Below are positions 44,943 through 56,120 of a stretch of 64,000 bases of DNA, piece after piece (position 1 is the first letter of the stretch; each line of letters starts with the position of its first letter). The notes under the pieces are model-generated. The model did no database searches. It was not told where the DNA came from and saw only the letters and a program-made list of their open reading frames with translations. Location of the stretch: NCBI RefSeq assembly GCF_018991925.1, contig NW_024720773.1, forward strand, positions 1,798,447-1,862,446, given 5' to 3'. Source of the DNA: Homarus americanus. Lineage: Eukaryota; Arthropoda; Malacostraca; Decapoda; Nephropidae. The translations under genes and the position numbers were made by a program.

Positions 44943-47347
44943 ATGGCTGCTTGTGTCAGGACGAGGAACCAAAAATCCAGCCATCTCAGTCACTATCTTG
45001 GGTCTGGGAGAGAGCTCCTGAAGTCGGAGTTGCCTACATTGAGAGATGCTTTGAGATACGGTGTTTTAATCAGGCAAATCAGTGAAAAGAACCAAAGAAC
45101 TTACACAAACAAAGACATTGCCAGTGATATGACCAAAGCTGTCTTGGCACAGTACACTCTGGCTAACGCTCAGTTCAAGCCTACAGTCATAACAAGTCAG
45201 AAGAAGATGAGTGAGAGACTGCTAGCCAGTTGGGAAAAGGCAAGAGATATCTCTCTTGGGAGAGGAAAACTTGCAGTTAAGGACAGCTTTGCCAAGCAAC
45301 TGGACCAGTTATTTGACATAATTACTTGCAAGTGCCCAATTGTTCTCTGTCCTGAGTTTGGATGCGATCGTGACTGTAAATCCGAGGCCCACATCTCCTG
45401 TATTTGCAAGCGTGAACTGAAGATTCCTGTGATCGAACTGGCATTTGTCAAAGCAGAGAGAGAGAAGACTGGCAGTATAGGGGCTCTCATGATTTCTAGC
45501 CAAGATATTTCGGAGTCCAAGAGACAGGAGGCTGCCACAGAGAGACAGAAGAGGAGAAGAATTGCCGAGGAAAAGAGACTTGAGAAGGCCCAGGGTGAGG
45601 TAAAAAAGGCCGATGATTGGAGTCAAGCTGATTCAGAGTTTAATGACTTCCCCATGGCTGATCCGAGTGCTGACCAGGAGAATGGTGACTTTGTCCCTAA
45701 TCCAGAAAATAATGATCCCAAACCTTCCAGGCATAAAATTCGAAATAGGAAAGATATCCCGAGCATAGCTCTGGCCAGCATGCGACACCACACTGGTCTC
45801 AGAGAAACTGCAGAGATAGCAACAGCTGCCTGGATTGACGGTGGTTTGATAACACCTGATGATGTTCACCTGGTGATAGATCATAACAAAGTAAGGAGAG
45901 CTCAGGAGAAACTTGTCAGTAACCTAGAAGAGGAGTTTGATAAGGGGATAAGAGAATGGAATCAATTGTTTGTTCTTTGATGGGAGAAGGGATGACACTA
46001 AAGTGTTCATGAAAGTTGGAGATTCTGACAAGTTGTTCCCTGCCATGGTGAAGGAGGAACACTACTCCTGCTGCATTGAACCAGGAGGGAAATATTTGTG
46101 GCATTTCACTCCAGAGAAAGATGACATCAGGAAACCAGCTGAGATAGTGGCAGATAACATTGTGAACTGGCTCAGAGAGAGGAACGTAGACCAGACCCTG
46201 CAGGCCATTGGAGGGGACAGCACCAACACGAACACAGGGTGGCAAGGGGGGGTCATACAGTGGATAGAGCGGAAGATTGGGAGGAAGCTGGTCTGGATTG
46301 TTTGTGACCTCCACACCAACGAGTTGCCACTCAGAGAATCTGATCTAGGAGCTGGATGGCAAGACTCTTTCAAACAACAGATGGTCTGGTCCTCTTGGCA
46401 AGATGCTGGACTCTGCCACTGAGTTAGAAATAAATCCGAGCTTTGAAAAAATCACAGTTGGCCCTCCACTCGTTGAGCTTGCACATACTGTCATTGACGA
46501 CCTGAGTACTGACCAGTACTATGGTTACATGATTTGCAGTGCCATCAAAACTGGGGTCATGCCTGATAGACTTGCTTACCTGCAGATAGGTCCAGTCTCA
46601 CATTCTAGGTGGCTCACAACGGCTCTCAGGTTCTGCAGAAATTGGGTCGCTCATCATAAACTGAAAGGGAACCAGCTTCACAACCTGAGACTTATTGTCC
46701 AATTCATCGTGAGTGTCTACTTGCCAAATTGGTTCAACACCAAGGTCAAGTCATCGTTCTCCGAAGGTCCGAGGCATGTTCTCTTCCAGCTTGAGCTCCT
46801 GAGGAGTCAGCCAAGGAAGGTTGTTCAGATTGTGGAGCAGACTGTGAGGAGATCTTCCTGGTATGCTCATCCCGAGGCAGTTCTGCAGACAATGCTCTGC
46901 AGTAAGGATGAGGAGGAGAGAAGAGTGGCAGTCAAAAAGATCTTGGATATGAGACTTATGAGAGGATCTGGGCATGACGAATCAGTTGGTGACGATTCCT
47001 TCAGGGTCAGGAAGACTCCTGAAGTCAATCTAGGTGCCAAGACCCTCACTGATATCATAGATCTGGATAACATCCAGGCTGGCAGTGAGCCCCCTCTTAC
47101 CTGCAGCCTCACCAATGTTCAAGTCAGAGCTTTCCTGGACAACCCCATGCATGTCCCTGCCTGGCCCTCGCACACCCACAGTATAGAGCGTTGTGTACAG
47201 CAAGTGAGCGAGGCCAGCAGTCACGTGTATAGCCAGGAGAGGAGGGAAGGCTACATCCGAGCTCAGGTGGTCAGCAGGGAGGTGATGAGTAGAAACAGAA
47301 GCAAGAAAAACATGTTCTCTATGGTGTGCAGCAACACCGGGTCGTAG
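44943..47347 (+). pseudogene. Transposase-like protein with two frameshifts
   Basis: About 800 codons in three phases: 44943-45980, about 45970-46422 and about 46380-47347. ATG at 44943 (GCGATGGCT context). Residues 130-160 are Cys-rich (CKCPIVLCPEFGCDRDC, then CICKREL), a likely zinc DNA-binding part. A Lys/Arg/Glu-rich coiled coil follows (RQEAATERQKRRRIAEEKRL). The core has FFDGRRDDTK, EEHYSCCIEPGG, IGGDSTNTNTGWQGG, VCDLHTNELPLR and, near the C-terminus, HTHSIERCVQQVSEAS. By order and spacing these resemble the hAT first Asp, second Asp with following Asn, CxxH box and C-terminal Glu/ER segment; this is inference. The region DLSTDQYYGYMI to GPVSHSRWLTTALRFCR is highly distinctive. Breaks near 45970 and 46385 are single-base indels, so inactivation is recent. 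Polyadenylation-like AATAAA follows at 47403. Confidence 0.8.
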
Positions 47348-47550
47348 TAGTAAAACCGGTTTTTGTATTTGATGATTTTGTTTTCTAAAGGAATATTAAA
47401 TTTAATAAATGTGTCAAGATCATTCGTTTCACTATTCTGGATCATTTTCATCCTGATAAATTAACCTGATACATTTACTTTACTTTAAATAAGCTATTTA
47501 GTGGTGTTGGTAAAAGGGTTGGAATACTGAATTTTCATAAGATTTCAAGT

Positions 47551-47569
47551 TAAAATTTACCTAGCAAAA
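47551..47569 (-). repeat. Subterminal inverted repeat, right
   Basis: TAAAATTTACCTAGCAAAA on the plus strand; perfect inverse of 44769-44787. Confidence 0.85.
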
Positions 47570-47671
47570 AATGAAAACTTTTCAAATCTGAAGATATCAC
47601 ATGATTCTGCACATAGAACTACATCATTAATACCATGGGCCGATTTTTCAAACTCAAAAAAAAAAAATTCG

Positions 47672-47691
47672 CCTCCGTATGACACACCCTA
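47672..47691 (-). repeat. Terminal inverted repeat, right
   Basis: CCTCCGTATGACACACCCTA on the plus strand, the inverted partner of 44658-44677. It is preceded by a long poly(A) stretch. Confidence 0.88.
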
Positions 47692-47700
47692 GTACCACAG
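47692..47700. other. Target site duplication, right copy
   Basis: GTACCACAG; see 44649-44657. Confidence 0.9.
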
Positions 47701-48720
47701 GGCAGTATATTGGGCCCGCTGTTGTTTGTTTGTTTTATAAATGACATGCCTGACGTTGTACACTCCTCCATACAAATGTTTGCCGATGACGCCAAGTTAT
47801 TTCGGGAAATCAAGAAACCAAGCAGACTGTGAAGAGCTGCAGGAGGATCTCTGTGAGCTCCAGGAATAGTCGAAGAAATGGCTACTGAGATTCAATGTCA
47901 CGAAGTGTAAGAGGATGCACCTGGGGCGTACCAAGGGTGAGGAGGCGTATCATGTGTCCCCACTGGATGAAGAATCTGCACTATTTAAAACAATGTGAGA
48001 AGGACCTAGGTGTGTATGTTGACAATGAGCTGAATTTCTCGGGCCATTGCGAGACGAAGGTAAATCAGGCAAAAAATTATTAGGTCTTATAAGAAGGTCG
48101 TTCAGATATCTGAACGGTCCGCCCCTCGTAACGATCTTCAAGAGTGAAGTGCTTCCCCATCTGGGGTATTGTCACCCTGTCTGGTCCCCGAGATATGTTA
48201 GGGACTGTCAGATAATTGAAAATGTCCAAAGGAGGGGCACCAGACTAGTGCCTTCACTACGACACCTCAGCTACATTGAGAGATTGGAGCGCCTGAACTT
48301 GCCTAGCTTATATTGCAGACGGGTAAGGGAGAACCTAATTGAGGTGTATAAGCATCTCAAAGGGAACTACTCAGTCAAGTGTCCTTACCTGGCGTTGGGG
48401 TCACAGCTCAAGGTTGAAGAAGCCGAAAGCCCAAAAAACTGTGAGGGGTTACTTTTTCTAAGTGAGAGTTGTGAACTCTTGGAACAACCTGCCAGAGAGC
48501 GTAGTGACGGCACCGAGTGTGAGCTCTTTCAAGACCAGATTTGACCAACACTGGAACAGGTTCAGATACATTCATGAGCCAGTGCATGCCCAGTATTTGC
48601 CAACAGTGCGTAACAGAGACGTGGCCTATCGTCCAAGCGGATAACGAGCCGATCATTGGTGAAGAGGATAAAATAAATAAAAATAAAAATAAAAAGATAT
48701 TATGCGCCAGCGTCCATAAA
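47692..48720 (+). mobile_element. LINE, C-terminal reverse transcriptase and 3' end
   Basis: Continues the LINE from 44657: VPQGSILGPLLFVCFINDMP (47692), SSIQMFADDAKLF with the FADD catalytic box (47775), NLHYLKQCEKDLGVYVDNEL (47975), RRSFRYLNGPPLVTIFKSEV (48092), VQRRGTRLVPSLRHLSYIER (48228), NLPSLYCRRVRENLIEVYKH, then VVNSWNNLPESVVTAPSVSS (48467) and FKTRFDQHW. An A-rich (AAAATAA)n stretch at 48670-48700 is the probable tail. Frame changes occur near 47815, 48080 and 48460. It is a CR1/Jockey-like clade LINE. Confidence 0.85.
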
Positions 48721-49199
48721 TCATCCTGTTTACCTGAGTTATAGGTGTGCACGTTCTCTCCAAAGAGTATCAGAGAGAACGGAATACTTTAGTGACAGCT
48801 GTATTTACGTTAACTTTTCAAATACATTATTCAAAACCCTGTATGTGGAGTATTAAGATACATAATACCAACAGATAATTAGGGCGTTCAAGCTCTTATG
48901 AGTTTATGTTGAACGTCTTAATTGTCTGTAATTATTGTGTAAAGTGAATATGTCTGACACTCGCTGAATCAGCTTAAAATACTTTGCTCCAGTACCGTGA
49001 TGTAGTGTCTTTCAGTTGAGATTGAATTACATTGTTGATTTTCTTTGCATATCAGAGGACGTCATGAATACCCTGAATAGTATGAATTGTAGCGCATTAG
49101 GAAGCTTAAAAGCCTACTAATAAATTAGAAAGTCCAACGTTTTTCCGACCACTTGTAAGCTGACACCTGAAAAAATTGAATAACAATATTCAATATCTA
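48721..49199. other. Unassigned A/T-rich DNA
   Basis: No gene recognised. Confidence 0.5.
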
Positions 49200-49440
49200 T
49201 TTTTTTTTTTACGGGGAATTGCCCGTTAAACTACCTGTAAAAAGAGAGAGAGGAAGCAACATTGCGGCGAAGAGAAAGGGAAGAAAGATTGTCAACTGAA
49301 GGAGGCGAATTAATAAGACGAATGTTTTGATTCCACCCAATCTAACAGTTGGGCGGAAGAAGTACTCCAAATTCGGACGAATGAATCCCTTATTTACTTG
49401 AAGCAACTGCTCAGGAATGAAGTAGCTACGGCATCTGTTT
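49200..49440 (-). mobile_element. LINE 3' fragment, same family as 62506-63840
   Basis: 49231-49437 aligns with 62885-63109 (shared AGCAACTGCTCAGGA, GAAGTAGCTACGGCATCTG, TCTAACAGTTGG). The poly(T) and ACGGGGAAT at 49200-49220 correspond to the terminal part of the other copy. The sequence between those parts is missing, so this is an internally deleted, 5'-truncated copy. Confidence 0.78.
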
Positions 49441-49671
49441 TAAATTATGTATTGTGCACAAGTGAGAACTCACATCTTGATTAGATTTTAAATATTAGCC
49501 TAAGGATATGAATGTAGACCATTATCAATAATTGTAATAGAACGATGTGTACAGTATCTATTACCGATACACTGTTCGTGAAACCCGGGCCGTGTAATTT
49601 CATCTGATACATGTACAGTATAACAGAGAAGCAGCCAGAAAATTCATGCTGACCCGCGCTCCTCGTAGGTA
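49441..49671. other. Unassigned DNA
   Basis: No gene recognised. Confidence 0.4.
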
Positions 49672-50480
49672 TGTAGCCCGGTGTCCTACACCGCCATATT
49701 AAGTTAATTTGATTAATTTGACTTAGTTATACTTTTTCTGAGTATACAATTAGTTCTTTTAACAAAAGCGAATGTCTTACCATAATCTAAATTATCATAC
49801 GACAATCGTTTCTTTGCCAGCTTACCCAGCTTCCACCGGCCAGGGTCGTATATACAGAAGCAGTAGATATATCACAAGTGTCATCGAATTACCACTAGTT
49901 GTTCCGCCAGTCTCTAGTAATTTCCCGACGATCGGTATCAGTGTACAGACAAAACAACAGACAGATTTCCACGAGCTAGAAATACACTTGTGAGCTGTAG
50001 GCTTCTTTAATAATCACTAAGTCTTCACAACACTGTTCACAGGGTCCGTCTTTACAACTGGGCTTCATACTTTGAATATACTGTATAGTTAGCACACTAC
50101 CAGTGTACAATTCCTTAGTCTTTTCACTCTATATCGCTCACAATAATTACCACACTACTGTACTTGCACAACAATTATCTTCAGCTGTCACTACTCGGCT
50201 TGTACTTCACACTTTGAGCGGAAACGGTACACTGACTTACAAGTCTGAACAAAGTACGACTGGGAAGTTTAGAACGTTCTACTCTGATCGAGGCTTACAA
50301 TACGTAAATCATAAAAAAAATGATGCAATACATTCTAGTGTTTTTTTTTACATAAGTAATACATCAGAATATACGTGAAAATCTCCCTAAACTTGCCAAA
50401 ATAATTGCTGCTTGGAATAATAAATAATCAGAACACCCATTCACAAATTTTATAATGCTATATTATGCCTCGGCATAACA
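49672..50480 (-). repeat. Candidate LTR of a minus-strand LTR element
   Basis: On the minus strand it starts TGTTATGCCGAGGCATAAT, directly after the polypurine GGGAGGGGGTAG (50481-50492). The other edge is guessed at TGTAGCCCGG (49672), which would give an end of GGGCTACA. No second LTR is in the window, so the left limit is uncertain. Confidence 0.45.
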
Positions 50481-50835
50481 CTACCCCCTCCCTAATCCTT
50501 GTGTCGTCCCTACACACTCATTCGCTATATACATGACAATCCTGAAACTTGGTAGGTCTCCTCCTCTTCCGCTGCTACTGCCGAAGTACTGGGAAGTCTT
50601 CGGAGTCCTACCTTGGCGTAGCAACCTCAGTCACATCCTCATCGTCGTCCTCATCTCCTGTCGCATCCAATTCCGCTAAGAGGGAACAGTGCCCTCTCCG
50701 GGTCCATGGTCGGGTTCCCCGGATCGGTACGGTCCTGAGTTCTTCCAAGATCTCCGGTCTGGTCTTCGTCGGTGGTCCGAAGATGCAGACCTTAGGAAAG
50801 CAGACTAGACAACAATACCTGATCATTTTGCAATT
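50481..50835 (-). pseudogene. LTR element 3' coding end
   Basis: A minus-strand frame at 50608-50826 (RRGHCSLLAELDATGDEDDD) is followed after a TAA by an Arg-rich QQRKRRRPTKF stretch, then the polypurine tract. Its position and basic/acidic composition fit the C-terminal tail of a Gypsy pol. No diagnostic domain remains. Confidence 0.4.
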
Positions 50836-50839
50836 CCAG

Positions 50840-51082
50840 TCTCGACAAGTTTGCGTAAAGACAGATTAAAAGAAGTAGTTGTCCAAGGATTAATATCAGA
50901 AGAGTTTCTTCCTGAAGAAGCTGTTAGACTCATTACTAGTCCTGGGGACTTCAAAGAAAATGTGGTAGGTTCTCCTTTTCAGCTGGAGACACCGGAGATA
51001 GTGAGTGTGGAAGCTAACACCTTAGTTGACCTTGAAAGAGAAAAATTGTTATTTGAACGAAAAAGTTTGAAAGGGAGCTAAT
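50840..51082 (+). pseudogene. Gag-like N-terminal fragment
   Basis: A frame of 76 codons with LRKDRLKEVVVQGLISEEFL and REKLLFERKSLK. The helical, charged composition resembles the N-terminus of a Gypsy gag of the type joined to an integrase-first pol, and such a pol lies at 54290-56120. The link is inference. It is cut by the LINE that begins at about 51090. Confidence 0.35.
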
Positions 51083-51089
51083 TAAAAGA

Positions 51090-52660
51090 GAAAGGGAGAG
51101 AGAGAACATGAATTGAGAGTAATTGAGACCAAACTCACTAACGATATTGACCATTTGTATAACAATCCTAATTATAATAGACACTGCGTCAACACGTCAC
51201 GACACAGTGGTGCTGTCGCCCTATATGTTGATATCAAGTATAACACTTCTGTAAGAGATGATTTAAAGGTTCAGGAGGAGTACATGGAGAGTGTTTTCAT
51301 TGAATTACGTAACGACACACGAAATATTCTAGTAGGAGTAATCTACAGAAGACCCCACACTAATGTAAGGAATTATCTTGATAAATTTTCGGAGCTTATC
51401 ACTATCATAAGTTCAGAGAGGAAACATTGCTACATTACAGGAGATTTCAACCTTGATCTATTAAAATCAGAAACTGACACCTCAGTATTAGACTTTCCTG
51501 CTACCTGTCATTCTAAACTCTTCTTCAACACTAAAACCAAACCCACTAGAGTAACTGCCACCTCTGCCACTGTGATAGATCATATCTGGACTAACAACAC
51601 TCCTAACAATCTTGCAAGTGGAATTATTTATAACAATATCTCAGATCACTTCCCAGTTTTTGCAATGTATAAAACAGCCACAAGACCTGAAAGGCCTAGT
51701 AGTTTCAATCCAATACAGAGACTACTGCACCGACAACATGCTCCTTTTTGAAAACAACCAAATGAATGCTAACTGGGATCTTGTCTATGCCTCCGACAAC
51801 CCTAACGTGAACAGCTGCAATTTCTCTTGCATCTTCAATGCTTGCTTTGATAAATGCTTCCCGCTCAAGACTAAATCAGTGAAAACTATATCCATTTCCA
51901 AACCCTATATCACAAGCGAAATTAAGATAATGATAAAAGAAAAACACAAATTCCAAAGGAAATTTGCAAAAAGACCCATAACTTTCGGTGATGCTTACCG
52001 GAGTATCAGAAATAGAGTAACTCAAGCAGTTAGAAACGCCAGACGTAACTATTATACAAATAAGCTCCAGTTAGCATCAGGCGACAGTAAGAAAACCTGG
52101 AATGTCATGAATTCTCTTCAGAACAGGAACACTCAGCCTTCAGCCCCCCTCTCAGCTTTTTGATAAATGATTCAGTTATAACGGAACCCTCTCCCATTGC
52201 CAACCACTTCAATTAATATTTTATTTATGTTGGCAAAAATCTTGCAGAGAGCATCCCAGATCACCATGGGCAATTTAGAGACTACCTGCAAAACAGACAG
52301 CAAAATGAGCTGTTCTTATCCCCTGTCACAGAAGATGAATTACTGGCCAACATAAAAATGTCCAAAGATGCAGCAGCATTAAGAAAGTAGCCCACTTATT
52401 ACTTCCTGTTCTCCTACACATTTGTAACTCCTCCTTCACTAGTGGTGTCTTTCTTGATAAAGTGAAAATTGCTAAAGTTCACCCAGCATATAAAAAATCT
52501 GGGGACAAAGGTCTCTTCAAGAATTACCGCCCCATATCAGTCCTCCCAGCCTTGAGTAAGATACTGGAAAAGCTAGCATGTAATAGACTAAATGCATTCT
52601 GCAATGCCAATAACATCTTTACAGACTCCCAGTTTGGATTTAGAGCTAGTCAAAAAATTG
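51090..52660 (+). mobile_element. LINE with endonuclease and truncated reverse transcriptase
   Basis: Endonuclease from 51113: ETKLTNDIDHLYNNPNYNRH, RHSGAVALYVDIKYN, ILVGVIYRRPHTN, YITGDFNLDLL, TVIDHIWTNN and ISDHFPVFA (about 51645). A frame change near 51725 leads to the linker (KFQRKFAKRPITFGDAYRSI) and, from 52462, the reverse transcriptase N-terminus KIAKVHPAYKKSGDKGLFKN, YRPISVLPALSKILEK and NIFTDSQFGFRASQ. It ends there; the catalytic palm is absent. This is a different LINE family from those at 8.9, 31.6 and 42.7 kb (RTE/I/Jockey-like; clade uncertain). Confidence 0.82.
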
Positions 52661-53396
52661 GGGGCAAACCAGGAGGAGCCCTGCCCATCGTTGAGCGAAA
52701 TCATGGTCGGCCTGCCTGGTGATTTGCTGCCGGATATGGAGCGACGACTCTGCCAGACGAACGAAGTTGACCCTGGCTGTCAGTTTCTCAGTCTTTATAC
52801 AAGTTGTGTCAATCATCAATATCTTATTTGCAAACAACTTAGTGTCCCAAACAGGTCCATCATGTATCACATGTGTATGGCAGGGTTACCCCTTCACAAA
52901 TACTAATATGTTTTAATATCATTTTCATTATTAATAATCGATAAAACCGGAAAACCGACATTCCCATAATATTGTCATTAATATTCAACATTACACAAGC
53001 CTGCAATACAAGACACGTGTTATTATTGGAACCTCACGTGACTGTCAAAAACAGCTGATCACTACGCCACCGCTGACCTCGGGGGTCGGGGTCCTCAAGT
53101 CGGTGAGGTATGAACAGAGATACTGACAGAACGTATGCCACGTAAAACCTAGTTAAGTACTGCAAATGTGATACGAATATGTTCCCTCCTCTCGGTCCAG
53201 ATGTCCATGTATAACCAAATAAGCTTATGCAATGTACATTATGTGACAATAAACGGGAGATTGTTTATGTATTATGTAATGAGGACATTCGTGTGTGTTC
53301 TTCGTTCCTGCCGCTCTCCTCACCAGTCCCATAGCTTCCTGTCTATGCATATCATAATTCTAACATTATTCAATTAATTTTTATGTACTACAAATC
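52661..53396. other. Unassigned DNA between LINE and Harbinger
   Basis: No catalytic transposase domain was found. A frame on the minus strand at 52646-52870 has no recognised motif. It could be non-coding Harbinger sequence. Confidence 0.35.
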
Positions 53397-53971
53397 TCAC
53401 CTGCAAGTAATCTTCCTGAGTACTTTATACATGGCTTGACAAGTTACAGGTATTATGCGAGACAAACTTTGTTTTGATATCCTCGTTCTATACTGAAGTG
53501 ACATGTAGGTGCACCGAGTTGAAAGATATATGAGCGTTGCCTCTAGACGAGCCTCTGCAGATATATTTCCCTCATATTGGTATCCTGTTTTTATATATGG
53601 TTCCACTTTCGCTAGAAGTTTGTAAAAGGTGTTGGAGTCCATTCTCATGTAATTGGTGAAGTCTTGCTCATGTCCATCTTGCAGTTCACGTAAAATCGTG
53701 GCATGACTTCCCAAACTTGTCTTCGACCTAACCACTCTTGCACCATTCCCTTTCTGCATTTGGCTCTCTTTTTGCACATAGCAATTATTATAGTACACAA
53801 CGCTATACTCTTTCGCTTTAACTGTCCGGCGATTATTCCTGCGACACACCATCGTGATCGTACTGCACCCGCCACTGCCGACCACCTACTAGCTACCGGC
53901 GCCCAACTATGACTGCCGCCAACCATCCCCGTGTGAACAACAACACACTGCTCGATTGTGTGGACGGGGCT
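53397..53971 (-). mobile_element. Harbinger element end with transposase N-terminus
   Basis: A minus-strand frame (53885 to 53397) reads QDFTNYMRMDSNTFYKLLAK, then VEPYIKTGYQ and ARLEATLIYLSTRCTYMSLQ with RTRISKQSLSRIIPVTCQAM. This matches the N-terminal helical part of HARBI1-type proteins, including the R-M-D-x-x-T-F box and the YRISKxTxSxII-like box. The DDE domain should follow but does not. The right end (GGACGGGGCT before TTA at 53972) is shared with 10350-10482. Confidence 0.78.
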
Positions 53972-54289
53972 TTACAGAGCGGGGTCTGCTACCAGCGACG
54001 TCTACCTGCTCCTATATAAAGCTCTCAGCCACGCCGTAACGGCCCTTCTACCTGAGCCCCGCAACACGCAACACCTCTCTCTACTCCACGCTCCCGAACC
54101 AACAAGACCTCTCAACAAGCTCCTCATCCAACGCCTCCTCTCAGCAAGCTCCTAATCACGGGAACTTCCCAGCACCAAAGTGCACTGTACATTCAATATA
54201 TTTATATAAGAAAACCGCCATTGTGAGTTTCCCTTCTTACCTCCATCCTGAGTACGAGACAACATCACGAAACCCCACAGGCCCACTTC
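53972..54289 (+). promoter_or_regulatory. TATA-containing segment (candidate LTR or promoter)
   Basis: CCTATATAAAGCTCTC, with TATATAAA at 54013-54020, lies 270 bases before the Gypsy integrase fragment. Repeated CAACAAG/CTCCTC-type motifs follow. An LTR is possible; no partner was found. Confidence 0.25.
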
Positions 54290-56120
54290 CAAAAACCAAG
54301 AAAGGTAACCAATATTTGTTGACTATAATGTGCCCCACAACTAGGGTATCCTGAAGCATTCCCAGTAAAAAATATTTGAGCTGAAACTATTGCTGATCTT
54401 TTGTTAAATTTTTTTTACACAAGTAGGTATCCCCAAAGAAATTCAATCAAATCTTACAAGTGACCTTTTCTCCAAAGTGCTATCGGTGTTAGGCATTAAA
54501 CAAACTTTTTCATCGGCCGGCTTATCATCATCAGTCACAAGGTTCCCTAGAAAGATACCGTCAAACAGTAAAATCATTGCTAAGCAGAGTTTGTTTTGAC
54601 ACAAAAGCTGATTGGGACGAAGGAATTCGTTTCATGCTCCCTGCAATTAGAGAATGCCGACAAGAATCACTTGGATCCTCACCTTTTGAAATGTTGTATG
54701 GTCGTAAAGTAAGAGGGCCCCTTAAAGTCATACAAGAACAATGGTTTAGTCAAGAGACTTCTAATCAGACTGTTGGTCAATATCTTGATAATCTTAAATC
54801 CAAACTGAGTAAAGTAAGACAAATTGCACTAGAAACTTAATGAAATTATCTCAGCAATTAAATAAAGTAAACTAAGTTGTTCCAACTACTGACTGCAGAA
54901 AGCATACTCAACTTAATGAAATTGTATTGCAGGTGTCCTCAGGGTGACTCTGGTGAGAGATCTGTCCTCACCAACCAGGCGTTCTCTGCTGAGGACATAG
55001 ATGTGGTTGGGGAGGATAGCCCTATTGTAGAAAGCAGGAAAGAAAACTCTAATATAATAAACAACATTAAGAATACTTACCAACCTTAACCGCTCAAGAG
55101 CAGGCTGATATTATTAAAGTACTGCAAGATAACTCAGGTGTATGCAGGGATAGTCCAGGTAGATGTCATAATGTTCTCCATGATATCAAACTCTCCACTA
55201 ATTCCCATCTTGTACGACAGACTCCTTACCGACTCCGCCCAGAGAAGAAGGCCAAGATGAAGGACGAAGTTGACTACCTGTTGGAGCAAGATCTGGTGGT
55301 ACCCAGCTACTCCTCACGGGCTTCTCCTTCCCTACTGGTCCCAAAAGATGGAGGTGGAATCTAGTATTTCAGAAACGTGGGATGTTCACATCGCCCGCCT
55401 TCGAGGTCTACAGAGCTTGGACGAGGCAGGCCTGACTATCAACCTGGCGAAGTCCCAATTCGACCAGGCCACCATCACATACCTGGGACACATCGTGGGT
55501 CAAGGACAATGTCGACCCAAAACTGCCAACGTCGATGCCATCCTCAACTTTGCAGTACCCACAACCCGCAAGTCCCTTATGAGATTCCTTGGAATGACGG
55601 GGTATTACAGAAGATACTGCAAGAATTTCATATCTGTAGCTGCTCCACTGACGTGGGATCAAGCTTGCCAAGAAGCCTTTAACCAGCTAAAGAAGGCGCA
55701 AGCGATCCTGTTCTCAAGTCTCCAAACTTCAATAAGCCCTTTACTCTTCATATGGACGCCTCAGGTGAGGGCTTAGGTGCTGTTCTTCTGCAGCAGGATG
55801 ATTCTGATGGGGTACTTCATCTAGTCTGTTATTTCATGACTAAGCTGAAACCTCACCAACGCAACTATAGTACAGTTGAAAAACAAGGATTAGCCCTGGT
55901 GTCTGCCCTTAAGAAGTTTGAGTGTTATCTCCATAATCCTTTTCATGATATTCAGGCCTTCCAGACCATAATCCACTCATCTTCATCGAAAAGGTAAGTT
56001 ACAGTAATCAACATATTCTGCGATGGGCCCTCCTAATCCAGCCTTTTCGTATCATGATTAACCACATCAAAGGAGAAAACAACATCTTGGCAGATGCATT
56101 ATCCTGGGAAGCAGACCATT
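54290..56120 (+). pseudogene. Gypsy pol fragment with integrase before reverse transcriptase
   Basis: Integrase comes first: PLPKTKKGNQYLLTIMCPTT and YPEAFPVKNI (54295-54385), IADLLLNFF, GIPKEIQS, VLGIKQTFSSA (54490) and ECRQESLGSSPFEMLYGRKV (54652). A linker follows (DCRKHTQLNEIVLQ region, 54895), then QEQADIIKVLQDNSGVC (55095), HDIKLSTNSHLVRQTPYRLR (55180) and KDEVDYLLEQDLVVPSYSSR (55262), the N-terminal part of reverse transcriptase. The catalytic palm is deleted at about 55360: SLLVPKDGG joins ISETWDVHIARLRGL. The thumb (YLGHIVGQGQCRPKTANVDA, FLGMTGYYRRYC) and RNase H (MDASGEGLGAVLLQQD, YSTVEKQGLALVSALK, ENNILADALS at 56080) follow. The order IN-RT-RH is that of Gmr1-type Ty3/Gypsy elements. 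Confidence 0.8.

Larger units (their letters stand above)
44658..47691 (+). mobile_element. 3034-bp DNA transposon, divergent hAT-like
   Basis: Complete element with terminal inverted repeats (TAGGGTGTGTTATAGGAGG left; TAGGGTGTGTCATACGGAGG right, inverted), a 9-base GTACCACAG direct duplication, and a single long coding region. Removing it and one duplication joins the LINE codons V-P-Q to G-S-I-L-G without loss. It also has perfect 19-bp subterminal inverted repeats. The encoded protein has hAT-like spacing of acidic and CxxH motifs but no familiar hAT sequence. The superfamily is not certain. Confidence 0.88.

Noticed and set aside
53397..53885. Domesticated HARBI1 host gene
   Set aside because: Only the N-terminal part exists; there is no DDE domain, and the terminal sequence of a mobile element lies directly beside it.
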